Assembly (NCBI RefSeq): GCF_011030405.1
Contig: NZ_JAAJTJ010000002.1
Span: 186,001-250,000, forward strand
Length of the DNA stretch: 64,000 nt
From: Parapedobacter sp. SGR-10
GTDB taxonomy: Bacteria; Bacteroidota; Bacteroidia; Sphingobacteriales; Sphingobacteriaceae
Direction of reading: 5' to 3'
Translations under genes and position numbers: made by a program
Notes under the pieces: generated by a model
The model's input: the letters and a program-made list of their open reading frames with translations, nothing else
The model's database searches: none
What the model was told of the DNA's origin: nothing
Shown here: positions 54,843 to 64,000 of the stretch, piece by piece
Numbering within the stretch: the first letter of the stretch is position 1
Layout of the letters: each line of letters opens with the position of its first letter

Positions 54843-56813
54843 TTATTTGATGATGGTATTCCCCAAAAACTGGCCAAGGATCTTTTCGGCCTCCTTCAAT
54901 TTTTGATATTTGAACAGCAGGACTTCCATATCTTCCGGAGATTGTGCATTTTTCATTTCTTCACGTATTTTCATGATTTCTGTGGCACATTTTCGTTTCT
55001 TAATGCGATAGATAGCCTGCATAACCAGATCTTTCAGATGCTCGATTTCCGTACTGACATAAATTTTTCTTTTATCATCGTTCCAATTGGGACTGATCTC
55101 GTACTGCGTGGCTATGCAATCAATGGCAAGATCGGCAACTTCCTTATTAGGGTGCGACAGGAAGAAACGGGCTTCGGGTACTTCAAAATTCTCCGCCTGT
55201 TTTCTGAATTCCTCTATGATGGTTACACTTGGCGGATCAACAAAAGTTACGTCATCTATACTCCCCAACAGATAGGGTGCTACGGGAATATCACTGCTGT
55301 CTTCCCAAGTGACCAGCTCTCTGCCGTAATTGAGCAGGATACGGACAATCTCGCGCTCCTGTATGATCTCACCTGTAGGTCCAAAGCCCGGGGAAGGAGA
55401 AATTTCGGAGACTGTGCCTTTTTCTTCCTCTGTCAAGAAAAGATCTGCAGGTGGCTCGTTATTGTTTGTAAAATTCTCAACACTGCCTTTTTTACTCTTA
55501 GCCTTGCTTTTTTCTATACGGATCTTGTTGAGTTCGGAGAGCAGGGCCCGCTCCTCGATGTCCAATAATGTGCTGCATTGCCGGATGAATACGGACACTT
55601 TGATCTCGTCTGGGATCAGGGCAATACTCTGCACGACATCGCGGATCACTTCCGCTCGTTTGATAGGGTCATTTTCCGCATCTTTGAGGAGGATGTGTGT
55701 CTTGTAGAAGATAAAATCCTCTTGATGCTCCCGAATATATTCTTTGAAAGCCGTAGAACCTACCTGCTGTACGTACGAATCAGGGTCGTTGCCGTCCGGG
55801 AACAACAGAACTTTGACATTCAGCCCCTCTTCGAGCAACATATCTGTACCCCGTAGGGAGGCTTTTATGCCGGCAGCATCACCATCGTACAGGATGACAA
55901 CATTTTTGGTGAATCTGGACAACAAGTGAATCTGTCCTGACGTGAGGGAGGTGCCCGAAGAAGAAACTACATTTTCTACCCCTGCTTGGTGCATAGAGAT
56001 CACATCGGCATACCCTTCGACCAAGTAACATAGGTCTGCATCCATAATGGCTTTTTTGGCATGGCTGAGTCCATACAGCACGTCGGATTTGTGGTAGATC
56101 TCGCTTTCGGGCGAATTGACGTATTTTGGAGTTGATTTTTCGGTTTTGAGGGTACGTCCACCGAAACCTATAATCCGTCCGGTCAAGTTGTGTATCGGGA
56201 AAATAACCCGCCCCCTAAACCGATCGTAGAGGCTCTTGTCATCCCGTTCTATGGCCAGTCCGATTTCGGTAAGATACGCGGGCTGAAAACCTTCTGCCTT
56301 TGCAGCATCTACCAAAGCTGTCCATTGATCCGGAGAATAACCGAGATCGAATTTTTTGATGATATCTTCTCTATAACCCCGTTCTTTGAAGTAGCTTAGG
56401 CCAATGGATTTTCCCAGATCGGTGTCCCAGAGTTGTTCTTTAAAAAACTTGCCGGCCCATTGGCTTAGTACATAGAGGCTCTCACGCCTGTCCTGAGCGG
56501 CCATTTGCTCCGGTGTACGTTCGACTTCCTCGACCTCAATGTGGTATTTGTTGGCGAGGTAACGGATAGCATCAGGATAGGAGTACTTCTCCAGTTCCAT
56601 TACGAACTTGAGCGCATCTCCACCAGCACCGCACCCAAAGCATTTGTAAATCCCCTTGGACACCGATACGTGAAACGAAGGTGTCTTTTCATTGTGAAAG
56701 GGACAATTGCCGATCAGGGAGGTACCTCTTTTTTTTAAGTCCACAAAATCTCCTACGACTTCTTCGATACGTGCCGTGTCCAGTACTTTGTCTATGGTTT
56801 CCTTCTTGATCAA
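54843..56813 (-). CDS. dnaG: DNA primase
   Basis: Makes RNA primers at the replication fork. The 656-residue protein has the N-terminal zinc finger (Cys37, His40, Cys58, Cys61 in NCPFHNEKTPSF and KCFGCGAGGD), the primase core with YFKERGY and GRVIFPIHN, and the Toprim domain with LVEGYADVISMHQAG and ILYDGDAAGIKASLRG. The C-terminal region is helical and likely binds the helicase. It is followed by yraN and the glutaminyl cyclase gene with gaps of 7 and 12 bases, a probable operon. rpoD is not adjacent. Confidence 0.97.
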   Translation of the reverse strand: MIKKETIDKVLDTARIEEVVGDFVDLKKRGTSLIGNCPFHNEKTPSFHVSVSKGIYKCFGCGAGGDALKFVMELEKYSYPDAIRYLANKYHIEVEEVERTPEQMAAQDRRESLYVLSQWAGKFFKEQLWDTDLGKSIGLSYFKERGYREDIIKKFDLGYSPDQWTALVDAAKAEGFQPAYLTEIGLAIERDDKSLYDRFRGRVIFPIHNLTGRIIGFGGRTLKTEKSTPKYVNSPESEIYHKSDVLYGLSHAKKAIMDADLCYLVEGYADVISMHQAGVENVVSSSGTSLTSGQIHLLSRFTKNVVILYDGDAAGIKASLRGTDMLLEEGLNVKVLLFPDGNDPDSYVQQVGSTAFKEYIREHQEDFIFYKTHILLKDAENDPIKRAEVIRDVVQSIALIPDEIKVSVFIRQCSTLLDIEERALLSELNKIRIEKSKAKSKKGSVENFTNNNEPPADLFLTEEEKGTVSEISPSPGFGPTGEIIQEREIVRILLNYGRELVTWEDSSDIPVAPYLLGSIDDVTFVDPPSVTIIEEFRKQAENFEVPEARFFLSHPNKEVADLAIDCIATQYEISPNWNDDKRKIYVSTEIEHLKDLVMQAIYRIKKRKCATEIMKIREEMKNAQSPEDMEVLLFKYQKLKEAEKILGQFLGNTIIK

Positions 56814-57160
56814 TGCCTCTAAGGGGTTGTGTTTTCAAAAATAGCAAAAATATAGTTGTCAAAAAATATATGTTGGCACACGAACCATGAAGTGGTTCGT
56901 GCACTAGCGAAAGGTAGTCTTTCTAAAAAGCATTTAATACATTTCCTCTAAGCAAAGATTCTCAAAGGCAGAGGAGAGGTCGATAAACCGCGAAGCGCTC
57001 ATGAACTTAGCGAAGCGGTCTCATTCATTCCATAAAAAGCAAACATTCATGAATAATGCCTTTGGAAACATACACTCAATAATTCATTTTTATGTGCAAC
57101 ACAATTATATTGCACATAAAAATGAATTTATCTAAGTTTGTCTCTAACAAATGCAAAACA
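56814..57160. other. Divergent intergenic region between dnaG and ugd
   Basis: 347 bases without a gene. It holds a 9-bp hairpin with TGAAG loop (56879-56901), an imperfect hairpin near 56986-57022 (ACCGC ... GCGGT), and the perfect 19-bp hairpin at 57081-57128. No clear promoter pair was found for dnaG or ugd. Confidence 0.5.
57081..57128 (+). promoter_or_regulatory. Perfect 19-bp hairpin in the ugd leader
   Basis: Bases 57081-57099 and 57110-57128 are exact inverted repeats with a 10-base AT-rich loop. The right arm ends 32 bases before the ugd ATG. There is no T-run after it on the plus strand, so it is more likely a stabilising or regulatory leader structure, or a protein-binding palindrome, than a terminator. 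Confidence 0.6.
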
Positions 57161-58546
57161 ATGGCGATTGAAGTAAAAAAAATATGTTGTATAGGTGCTG
57201 GTTATGTAGGTGGTCCTACCATGTCTGTCATTGCGCAGCAGTGTCCCGATCTTCAGATCACACTTGTGGACATGAATGCAGAGCGTATCGCAGCTTGGAA
57301 TGATGAAAATCTAGACCATCTCCCGATATACGAACCCGGGCTTGCCGAGATAGTAGGCAAAGCAAGAAACCGGAACCTGTTTTTTTCTACGGACATTGAA
57401 AAAGCAATCGATGAAGCGGATATGATCTTTATTTCTGTGAATACCCCGACCAAAAATTATGGAAAGGGTAAAGGGATGGCCGCAGACCTTAAATTTATCG
57501 AGCTGTGTGCACGGCAGATTGCCGATGTATCCCGGACGGATAAGATCGTCGTCGAAAAATCAACATTACCTGTCCGTACGGCTGCGGCTCTCAAGAGTAT
57601 TCTGCACCATACAGATAGTGGCGTCAATTTTCATATCCTTTCCAATCCCGAATTTCTGGCGGAAGGGACAGCGGTGCAGGATTTGTTGCAGCCCGACCGT
57701 GTACTGATCGGCGGAGAACAGCCTGAGGCAATCGATGCCTTAGTGAATATATATGCCAGATGGGTCGGTCGGGACAGAATTCTCACGACCAACCTCTGGT
57801 CTTCGGAGTTGTCCAAATTGACCGCCAATGCTTTTCTGGCGCAACGTGTGTCTTCTATCAATGCCATATCCGAACTCTGTGAAAAAACCGGAGCCAATGT
57901 AGATGAAGTCGCGAAAGCTATTGGTATGGATTCCCGTATAGGGTCAAAATTTCTTAAAGCCTCTGTCGGTTTTGGAGGCTCTTGCTTCCAAAAGGACATC
58001 CTCAATCTCGTCTATATCGCACGTTCGTACAATTTATATGAAGTCGCGGACTATTGGGAGCAGGTCATCCTCATGAATGACCATCAAAAGAGGCGCTTTG
58101 CAGAAAGGATCGTACAGACGCTGTTTGATACGGTGTCGGGCAAGCGTATCGCCGTATTGGGTTGGGCCTTCAAAAAGGATACCAATGACACCCGTGAGTC
58201 AGCAGCCATATATGTGACGGACTATTTGTTGAGTGAGCAGGCCAATATTGCCGTTTACGATCCAAAGGTACCCGCTCAGAAGGTGTTTGTGGATCTGGAT
58301 TATCTGAACAGCAGGAGTGCCGAAGAGAATAAAGAATCGGTTTCTGTGTACGACGATCCCTATGAGGCTTGTAAGGGTGCACACGCCGTTGCCATCTTGA
58401 CCGAGTGGGACGAATTCAAAACATATGATTGGTCGAGGATCAAAGAAGGGATGAAAAAGCCGGCCTTTATTTTTGATGGGCGCAAACTGCTCGATAGGTC
58501 GGTGGTCGAAGGTCTGGGATTTCATTATTATGCGATAGGGGAGTAG
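57161..58546 (+). CDS. ugd: UDP-glucose 6-dehydrogenase
   Basis: Oxidises UDP-glucose to UDP-glucuronate with two NAD+, supplying uronic acid for surface polysaccharide. The 461-residue protein has the Rossmann motif [18 protein letters not shown], the catalytic Cys275 in [11 protein letters not shown], and [16 protein letters not shown] in the C-terminal domain. It is the longer, animal-like type (with [11 protein letters not shown]). The ATG at 57161 is chosen since [18 protein letters not shown] is the usual N terminus; the upstream frame from 57092 begins inside the hairpin. Confidence 0.96.
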   Translation: MAIEVKKICCIGAGYVGGPTMSVIAQQCPDLQITLVDMNAERIAAWNDENLDHLPIYEPGLAEIVGKARNRNLFFSTDIEKAIDEADMIFISVNTPTKNYGKGKGMAADLKFIELCARQIADVSRTDKIVVEKSTLPVRTAAALKSILHHTDSGVNFHILSNPEFLAEGTAVQDLLQPDRVLIGGEQPEAIDALVNIYARWVGRDRILTTNLWSSELSKLTANAFLAQRVSSINAISELCEKTGANVDEVAKAIGMDSRIGSKFLKASVGFGGSCFQKDILNLVYIARSYNLYEVADYWEQVILMNDHQKRRFAERIVQTLFDTVSGKRIAVLGWAFKKDTNDTRESAAIYVTDYLLSEQANIAVYDPKVPAQKVFVDLDYLNSRSAEENKESVSVYDDPYEACKGAHAVAILTEWDEFKTYDWSRIKEGMKKPAFIFDGRKLLDRSVVEGLGFHYYAIGE

Positions 58547-58599
58547 CTTTTTGTACTTAAGGTCTAGTGATGATGTGCTTTGAGTTTACAAAAAGTTAA

Positions 58600-58631
58600 T
58601 TTGCCCATATAAGAGATGAATTATACCTTTA
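58600..58631 (+). promoter_or_regulatory. Bacteroidota-type promoter for the ECF sigma gene
   Basis: TTTG (58600-58603), 20 bases, TACCTTTA (58624-58631). One mismatch to TAnnTTTG. The ATG follows 57 bases later, a reasonable leader. Confidence 0.45.
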
Positions 58632-58688
58632 TGTCATAATTAGCGTATCTGAGGGAATATGCAGCACGCTTTATGATAACCTATTGCC

Positions 58689-59264
58689 ATGATGGACGCA
58701 GACATACTATATCGGTTCAAAAAATCAGATGATACTGCATTTAGGATTATTTATGATAATTACTATTTGAAAGTATTTCAGTATGCCCTTGCGCTAGTTA
58801 AAGATGTAGATCAAACCAATGATATCATCCAATTGAGTTTTATCAAACTTTGGTTGGGACGGGAGCGGTTAGATGTCGAGAAAGGATTAGATGCATTTCT
58901 ATACAATATCGTAAAAAGCCAGATTATCGATTTCTTTCGGACACTCAAACGCAATGAAATACTAAAGCAAGAGTATATTACACACTTGGGTGAGACATAT
59001 ACCGATATGATGGATATACTGATGGCAGATCAATTGTATGTTAAGATTGAAGAGTATATCCAAAAACTACCCAAACAGCAAGCCCGGATTTTCAGGCTCA
59101 ACAAATTGGAAGGCTATACGATTGATGAAATTTCAAAGCAGTTGGGTCTGTCCAAACAAACAGTAAAAAATCATCTTGTCCAGGCAAGAAAGAATCTAAG
59201 AGGTAGCCTGTCCGAAGAAAGCCTTATTACCGGATTGATTACCTGCTATATCTTCTTGTCTTAG
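58689..59264 (+). CDS. ECF RNA polymerase sigma factor (PUL 2 regulator)
   Basis: A 191-residue sigma-70 factor of the ECF type linked to SusC/FecR loci. Region 2 (about 15-75) has DDTAFRIIYDNYYLKVFQYALALVKD and NDIIQLSFIKLW; region 4 (about 125-175) has LPKQQARIFRLNKLEGYTIDEISKQLGLSKQTVKNHL. It lacks extra domains. In this arrangement the outer-membrane transporter signals through FecR to free the sigma factor. The gene starts ATGATG, and FecR follows after 124 non-coding bases. Confidence 0.95.
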   Translation: MMDADILYRFKKSDDTAFRIIYDNYYLKVFQYALALVKDVDQTNDIIQLSFIKLWLGRERLDVEKGLDAFLYNIVKSQIIDFFRTLKRNEILKQEYITHLGETYTDMMDILMADQLYVKIEEYIQKLPKQQARIFRLNKLEGYTIDEISKQLGLSKQTVKNHLVQARKNLRGSLSEESLITGLITCYIFLS

Positions 59265-59388
59265 CGCTGGCCATCGCTAGAGATATTTTTTAAAAACAAT
59301 CAAAAATCTCCTTTTCCAAAAAAAATTCTGGTAGACTGGTACTTTTTTCCTTTTGATTCGTATTGGGTGTATTAAGAGGGAAATATAT

Positions 59389-60474
59389 ATGAGCGAAAAA
59401 GAATACCTTAAGCTTCTTTTTGATAAGTTGGTGCAGGGAAAACTGTCTGGCGAAGAGTTAGATATATTTCTGGATCTCAGCGAAAAGCATAATAAATATT
59501 TTGAGGAACTGTTGGCTAGTCGATGGGAAACCACAGAAACAGATAGGATTCATCCATTGCAGGTCGGGAAAACACGTACGCCTATTGTTCGGTTATTGCT
59601 TAGCCGGGTAGCAGTGCTGATCCTGGGGCTATCTGTGCTGTCTGTCATTGCTTTCTATTATCTCCGTAAGCCGGGTACAGAAGTGCCGGATCTGGCAAAC
59701 ACACATGTGTTATCAGAAGATAATATCATGGAAAACGGTACCATAGAAGTATCGGGAGTCAAGGATAAAATCGTGTTGACCGATACGGCATCTTATATCG
59801 ATCAGGAGATTTTGGCAGGAATATTACAAAATGCAGGAGTCGATACCATCGTGGTGCGATCCGGCTTGCGCCAAGGACTGGTCTACACCCTGTCCGATGG
59901 AACGAAGATCAAGCTAAACCAAAACGCTTCACTGACCTATTATTCCAGTTATGATCGGGACAACAGGACCGTTTCGCTGGATGGAGAGGCTTTCTTTGAT
60001 GTGCACAGGAATAAAGATCTGCCTTTTGTCGTGAAGACAGGCAATGGAGATATAGAAGTGCTCGGCACATCTTTTTCCATCAACAATGCATCACGGAATA
60101 AACTGGCTGTGTATCTAAAAGAGGGTAGGGTACGCTACAAGAACCGAGATAAGGAAGAGCAGATGACACCCGGACAGTACCTGACCTACGATCTGGGAAG
60201 AGATGTTTTGCAGGTCACGCAAGTAGAAGAACTGGAAGCTATGGATTGGTATTACGACCTGTTTTATTTCAATCATGCTTCTATCCATGATGTCATGGCC
60301 AAGCTTGCCACCTATTATGGTTTTGAGCTTGTAGATCGTACTTCCGGACATAAGGGAAGCTATTCGGGAACGATCTCTAGGAAGGAATCTCTGGAAAACG
60401 TCATCAAAATATTGGAGCTAACCAAAACAGTAAAACTTGATAAAGAAAGGAGGATAATCGTCATCAATCCATAG
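59389..60474 (+). CDS. FecR-type anti-sigma factor (PUL 2)
   Basis: A 361-residue inner-membrane regulator. The cytosolic N-terminal part (1-70) binds the sigma factor, one membrane helix follows (about 72-92, RVAVLILGLSVLSVIAFYYL), then the periplasmic FecR domain (about 160-260) with YTLSDGTKIKLNQNASLTY, VSLDGEAFFDV and VLGTSFSINN, and a C-terminal DUF4974/STN-like part (about 285-361). ATG 59389 (MSEKEYLKLLF) has an AAGAGGG ribosome site just upstream and is better than the ATT-started frame at 59353. Partner of the sigma factor before it and of the STN domain of the transporter after it. Confidence 0.95.
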   Translation: MSEKEYLKLLFDKLVQGKLSGEELDIFLDLSEKHNKYFEELLASRWETTETDRIHPLQVGKTRTPIVRLLLSRVAVLILGLSVLSVIAFYYLRKPGTEVPDLANTHVLSEDNIMENGTIEVSGVKDKIVLTDTASYIDQEILAGILQNAGVDTIVVRSGLRQGLVYTLSDGTKIKLNQNASLTYYSSYDRDNRTVSLDGEAFFDVHRNKDLPFVVKTGNGDIEVLGTSFSINNASRNKLAVYLKEGRVRYKNRDKEEQMTPGQYLTYDLGRDVLQVTQVEELEAMDWYYDLFYFNHASIHDVMAKLATYYGFELVDRTSGHKGSYSGTISRKESLENVIKILELTKTVKLDKERRIIVINP

Positions 60475-60565
60475 ACCGTATAAAAAAACAGGTGTATGCG
60501 ACTACACCTGTTCGACAATTTACGCAAACCGCATAAATCTTCTAATTGAAATAACAATCGATCTA

Positions 60566-63500
60566 ATGTACGAAAAAAATAAATTACCAGGCTATAAACA
60601 ATCTTCGGGATTGAGAATTAAGCTCATTCGTCTGAAAGCCACATTACTTGTTCTGGGAGCTTTGTTTGCCTCTTCTTTGTATGGCTTTAGTCAGACCTTT
60701 TCGGTCAATGTCAGCAACAAGACGCTCAAGAGCGTACTGTTGAGCGTGACAAAAGAATCGGGCTACCACTTTATTTATGACAACGATCTGTTGGATGATC
60801 AGCAGATGGTGTCACTGGCACTCCAAAATGGAGAAATCAATAGTTTTTTGAATGTTCTTCGGGACAAATATGGTATCCGCTACAGGATTACGGACAAAAG
60901 TATCGCTCTGTTTTCGACAACGGGTAGAAAGTCTTCGCAACAAGGAAGAACGATAAAAGGAAGAGTACTGGATGAAAAAGGGGTAGTGCTTCCCGGTACC
61001 ACAGTCCGGCAAAAGGGTACTTTGCAGCAAACTGTTGCAGATGAAAAAGGTGAGTTTACCATAACCCTGGAAAGCGGCTCAAATACATTGCAATTTTCTT
61101 CCGTGGGCTATCAGGTAGAAGAAGTCACCGTGGGTGCCGAAAGCGATATCATTGTTCGGCTTAAACTAAGAGTAGAGACGATTTTGGATGTCGTGGCCAT
61201 AGGATACGGAGAAGTCAATAAAAGAGATCTGACCGGAGCCGTGGCCTCGGTGAATATGAAGGAAATTGAAAAAATGCCGGTCGTGCGGGTAGACCAGATG
61301 CTACAGGGTAGAATTGCCGGAGTGGACCTGATTTCTACAGGGGGCGACCCGGGTGCCGGTACGTCTGTCCGGATCAGAGGGACACGCTCGATCAATGCAG
61401 ACAATGAACCGTTGTATGTGGTCGATGGGATCATAGATGCCGGAGACCTCAACAATATCAACCCGACCGATATCGAATCCATACAGGTACTAAAAGATGC
61501 TTCATCGACGGCAATCTACGGATCTAGAGGTGCCAATGGGGTCATCATCATCAACACCAAAAAAGGAGCTCCGGGTAAAGACGTATTCAATTACAGCAGC
61601 GAAGTCGGAGTCGCTTATCTACCTAGGTTTTTGGATATGATGAATGCGAAAGAATATGCCGAGATGGTCAACGAGAACTATTGGTTTAATTCACCTACCG
61701 GAACGAATCCGCCTTATGCCGATCCGGAAGCATTGGGTGAAGGTACCAATTGGACCAAGGAAGTGACCCGTACAGCACCTTACAATAACCATACATTCTC
61801 TTCATCCGGAGGAAATACCGGGCTACGATATTATTTGTCCGGCAACTATGCCAATCAGCGGGGAATCATCAAAGCTTCCGGGTTTGAACGTTACCAGGGA
61901 CGGTTGAATTTGGATAAGACTTTTTCCCAAAAAGTCCGGGGAGGTCTGCGATTGAATTATTCCCGGACAAAAGAAGACCTGAACAAGATCGACATCGGCT
62001 CCCATGCCGGATGGTGGAATTCCACTTTGGCCATACCACCGACGATGCTTGTATATGATGAAGGAGGCGAAGAAGGTGGTGTATTTGAAGACTGGAACGA
62101 AGGATGGTACTCTGGTGGGGTTATCAACAGCCCGGTGGCGTTGGTAGAGCTCATGCGGCATGATGTCACCAAGAAGAACCTTTGGACAAATCTATTTTTG
62201 GAATATGAACCTATACGCAACCTGAAGTTTAAGACATCTTTTAGCAATACCAACTATTTCAGGAATGAGAGCCGATACGAACCGTCATCCTTGCCACGGC
62301 GAAATTTTCTCGAAGCCGGAGGTTACGCGGTCAAGTCCGCCTATACATTTGAAAAAGTATTGAGCGAGACAACGGTATCTTATGCAAAGAGCTGGGCAAA
62401 TGACCATCGTTTCAATGCTTTGGGCGGATTTACTATACAAAAAACCTCAGGCGTCACGCAGTGGCAAAGAGGACAAGGCTATATGGTGGACGCGACCGAG
62501 GACAACAATATGGTAGCAGCAGAGAAAGAAGCGACAGTAATCACGTCCAATCTGGTAGAGACAGCGATGGTATCCACATTGGGCCGCTTGAACTATGATT
62601 ACAAAAGGAAGTACTACCTGACATTCACTGGCCGGGCGGATGGAGCATCTAATTTTCCTCCCGGAAAGAAATGGGCGTTTTTCCCGTCGGGAGCTTTCAA
62701 ATGGGCGATGTTGCAAGAACCCTGGATGCGCAATCTGCGGAATACTCTGGGTGAAAGTTCCTTGCGGTTGAGTTTTGGTACATCCGGCAATCAAGCTATT
62801 GCGACATATGGCTCGCAGGCCAGATTGACAGCCAATAATAATGGTTATCTCTTCAACGGCGCGGCTCCTATTGCCTATCAGTTTGCCAATATCCCCAACG
62901 ACAATCTGAGCTGGGAAACGTCAAAGCAATGGAATGCAGGGCTAGACCTAAAACTTGTCAACGAGAGAGTGTCGTTGACATTGGACGCTTATAGCACGAC
63001 GACACGGGACCTACTGCTTACCGTACAATTACCACAGCAAGTAGGTTTTGTCGATAGGTTGGTCAACCTAGGAAAAACACAAAATAAAGGTCTCGAGGTA
63101 CTATTGAACACAGTCAATGTACAAGCACTGTCGGGCTTCAAATGGACAAGTTCGTTTACTTTTGCCACCAATGACAACAAGGTCTTGGATCTAGGGCCAT
63201 TGGTGCGGGTGACAACCGAGACAAATTATGCAGCTCCTCAATACTACATGTATGGCTACGAAGTGGGTAGACCGGTATCCGGCCTTTATGGTGTGCGATA
63301 TGCCGGTACGTGGAAGACCCAGGATGAAATCAACGATTGGGGAGGAAGCAGATATGTATCTATCCCGTCTTTTTACCAGCTTGGGCGACAACGCTATATC
63401 GATGAAAACGGAGATGGTGTACTAAGCGAGGCTGATGAAGTTTATCTGGGGCAGACTGAGCCAAGGTATCAGGGAGGTCTGGGCAATAATTTTACCTACA

Positions 63501-63949
63501 AAGGCTTCGAACTTGATGTGTTTTTCCACTATTCGTTAGGTGCAAAAATGTACAACCCTATTGAGTTTAAGCAGGGTGTCGGATATGTCGGGCCAAACCA
63601 GTTTAGGTATATGATAGACAGGTGGCACCCGATCAATAATCCCACATCCGATCTCCCTAGGGTCAACTCGCAGGACTTTGTGGCTACAGACCGCTTTGTA
63701 CACGATGCATCTTTTGTGCGGCTTGGGTCTATGCGTTTTGGTTATACATTCAATCAGGCGAATATGCCTATCAAGACTTTGCAGAATCTCAGCCTCTATG
63801 TCACCGGAACCAACCTATATCTGTGGACAAAATATAATGGCTATGACCCGGATGTCAGCAACAACTCGTCATCCACAGTCCGGAGAAAAGATGATGGTGT
63901 GTATCCAAAGAACAGAACCATAGCATTCAGTATATCAACAAGATTTTAA
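60566..63949 (+). CDS. SusC/RagA-type TonB-dependent transducer with STN domain (PUL 2)
   Basis: A 1127-residue outer-membrane transporter. After a long signal region (to about SQT, residue 43) comes an STN domain (about 45-118: FSVNVSNKTLKSVLLSVTKE), which contacts FecR and shows that this transporter also signals. Then a carboxypeptidase-regulatory-like domain (about 130-212), the SusC signature VVAIGYGEVNKRDLTGAV near 212, the plug with GSRGANGVIIINTKKG near 330, and the beta barrel ending in IAFSISTRF. Specific ligand unknown. It is complete, ends 51 bases before the window end and is followed by a gene start after 12 bases. Confidence 0.96.
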   Translation: MYEKNKLPGYKQSSGLRIKLIRLKATLLVLGALFASSLYGFSQTFSVNVSNKTLKSVLLSVTKESGYHFIYDNDLLDDQQMVSLALQNGEINSFLNVLRDKYGIRYRITDKSIALFSTTGRKSSQQGRTIKGRVLDEKGVVLPGTTVRQKGTLQQTVADEKGEFTITLESGSNTLQFSSVGYQVEEVTVGAESDIIVRLKLRVETILDVVAIGYGEVNKRDLTGAVASVNMKEIEKMPVVRVDQMLQGRIAGVDLISTGGDPGAGTSVRIRGTRSINADNEPLYVVDGIIDAGDLNNINPTDIESIQVLKDASSTAIYGSRGANGVIIINTKKGAPGKDVFNYSSEVGVAYLPRFLDMMNAKEYAEMVNENYWFNSPTGTNPPYADPEALGEGTNWTKEVTRTAPYNNHTFSSSGGNTGLRYYLSGNYANQRGIIKASGFERYQGRLNLDKTFSQKVRGGLRLNYSRTKEDLNKIDIGSHAGWWNSTLAIPPTMLVYDEGGEEGGVFEDWNEGWYSGGVINSPVALVELMRHDVTKKNLWTNLFLEYEPIRNLKFKTSFSNTNYFRNESRYEPSSLPRRNFLEAGGYAVKSAYTFEKVLSETTVSYAKSWANDHRFNALGGFTIQKTSGVTQWQRGQGYMVDATEDNNMVAAEKEATVITSNLVETAMVSTLGRLNYDYKRKYYLTFTGRADGASNFPPGKKWAFFPSGAFKWAMLQEPWMRNLRNTLGESSLRLSFGTSGNQAIATYGSQARLTANNNGYLFNGAAPIAYQFANIPNDNLSWETSKQWNAGLDLKLVNERVSLTLDAYSTTTRDLLLTVQLPQQVGFVDRLVNLGKTQNKGLEVLLNTVNVQALSGFKWTSSFTFATNDNKVLDLGPLVRVTTETNYAAPQYYMYGYEVGRPVSGLYGVRYAGTWKTQDEINDWGGSRYVSIPSFYQLGRQRYIDENGDGVLSEADEVYLGQTEPRYQGGLGNNFTYKGFELDVFFHYSLGAKMYNPIEFKQGVGYVGPNQFRYMIDRWHPINNPTSDLPRVNSQDFVATDRFVHDASFVRLGSMRFGYTFNQANMPIKTLQNLSLYVTGTNLYLWTKYNGYDPDVSNNSSSTVRRKDDGVYPKNRTIAFSISTRF

Positions 63950-63961
63950 GGATACAGCAAT

Positions 63962-64000
63962 ATGAACGATATGAAAAAGTTAATCAAGCGATATGTATTA
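63962..64000 (+). CDS. Start of a gene after susC, probably susD-like, 3' partial
   Basis: Only 13 codons are present (MNDMKKLIKRYVL), a Lys/Arg-rich start as in a signal peptide, 12 bases after the susC stop. Position alone suggests the SusD partner; the sequence cannot confirm it. Confidence 0.5.
   Translation, partial: MNDMKKLIKRYVL

Noticed and set aside
57092..57160. N-terminal extension of ugd
   Set aside because: The start codon falls inside the hairpin loop region, and the normal UDP-glucose dehydrogenase N terminus begins at 57161.

Overview
The window looks like a chromosomal segment of a Bacteroidota bacterium, most probably of the family Sphingobacteriaceae (Sphingobacterium-like). 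The basis is two SusC/SusD-type glycan uptake loci, a giant hybrid two-component regulator, an ECF sigma/FecR pair, a divergent second MiaA-like protein, lipoproteins with short lipoboxes, weak Shine-Dalgarno signals and promoter boxes of the TTTG / TAnnTTTG type. Genus and species are inference; there is no rRNA or other marker here, and no tRNA, CRISPR array, IS element or prophage was seen.

Layout. 1-10.7 kb is housekeeping: the end of a Prc-type protease, pgi, a TagD-like cytidylyltransferase, the dTDP-rhamnose genes rfbB-rfbC-rfbD (no rfbA here), peptide deformylase, a sugar isomerase/epimerase, a Gfo/Idh oxidoreductase overlapping a MiaA-like gene. 10.9-26.6 kb is a polysaccharide-utilization locus (PUL 1): a 1320-residue hybrid sensor/regulator, then after a 530-base non-coding stretch seven co-directional genes (TIG plus phosphodiester-glycosidase lipoprotein, lone CBM6 protein, SusC, SusD, a FAS1/DNRLRE lipoprotein, an esterase fused to a SurA-like helical domain, and a right-handed beta-helix protein). 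No classical glycoside hydrolase family is recognisable in it, and its substrate is unknown; it is the most interesting part of the window. A protein built from five 29-residue DKNYY-type repeats sits convergently at its end.

27.4-57 kb is mostly core metabolism and cell maintenance: aldo/keto reductase, DoxX-like and dienelactone-hydrolase-like genes, gcvP, arginase, a small YtxH/holin-like membrane cluster, comM, rhomboid protease, LutC-like protein, ftsH, rsfS, birA, a DsbD system split over two genes, pfkA, a frameshifted hydrolase gene, galT-galK, a metallophosphoesterase, hemH, ispH, an orphan lipoprotein, a glutaminyl cyclase, yraN and dnaG. 57-64 kb holds ugd and then the start of a second PUL (ECF sigma, FecR anti-sigma, STN-containing SusC, first codons of the next gene, probably susD), which is cut by the window end.

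Convergent gene pairs are separated by strikingly perfect hairpins that should act as bidirectional terminators. Several intergenic palindromes (29.6, 42.3, 53.3 kb and a fragment at 2.8 kb) look like dispersed REP-like elements. Sugar-nucleotide and central sugar genes (pgi, pfkA, galT/galK, rfbBCD, ugd) together supply precursors for surface polysaccharide, while the two PULs import foreign glycans.
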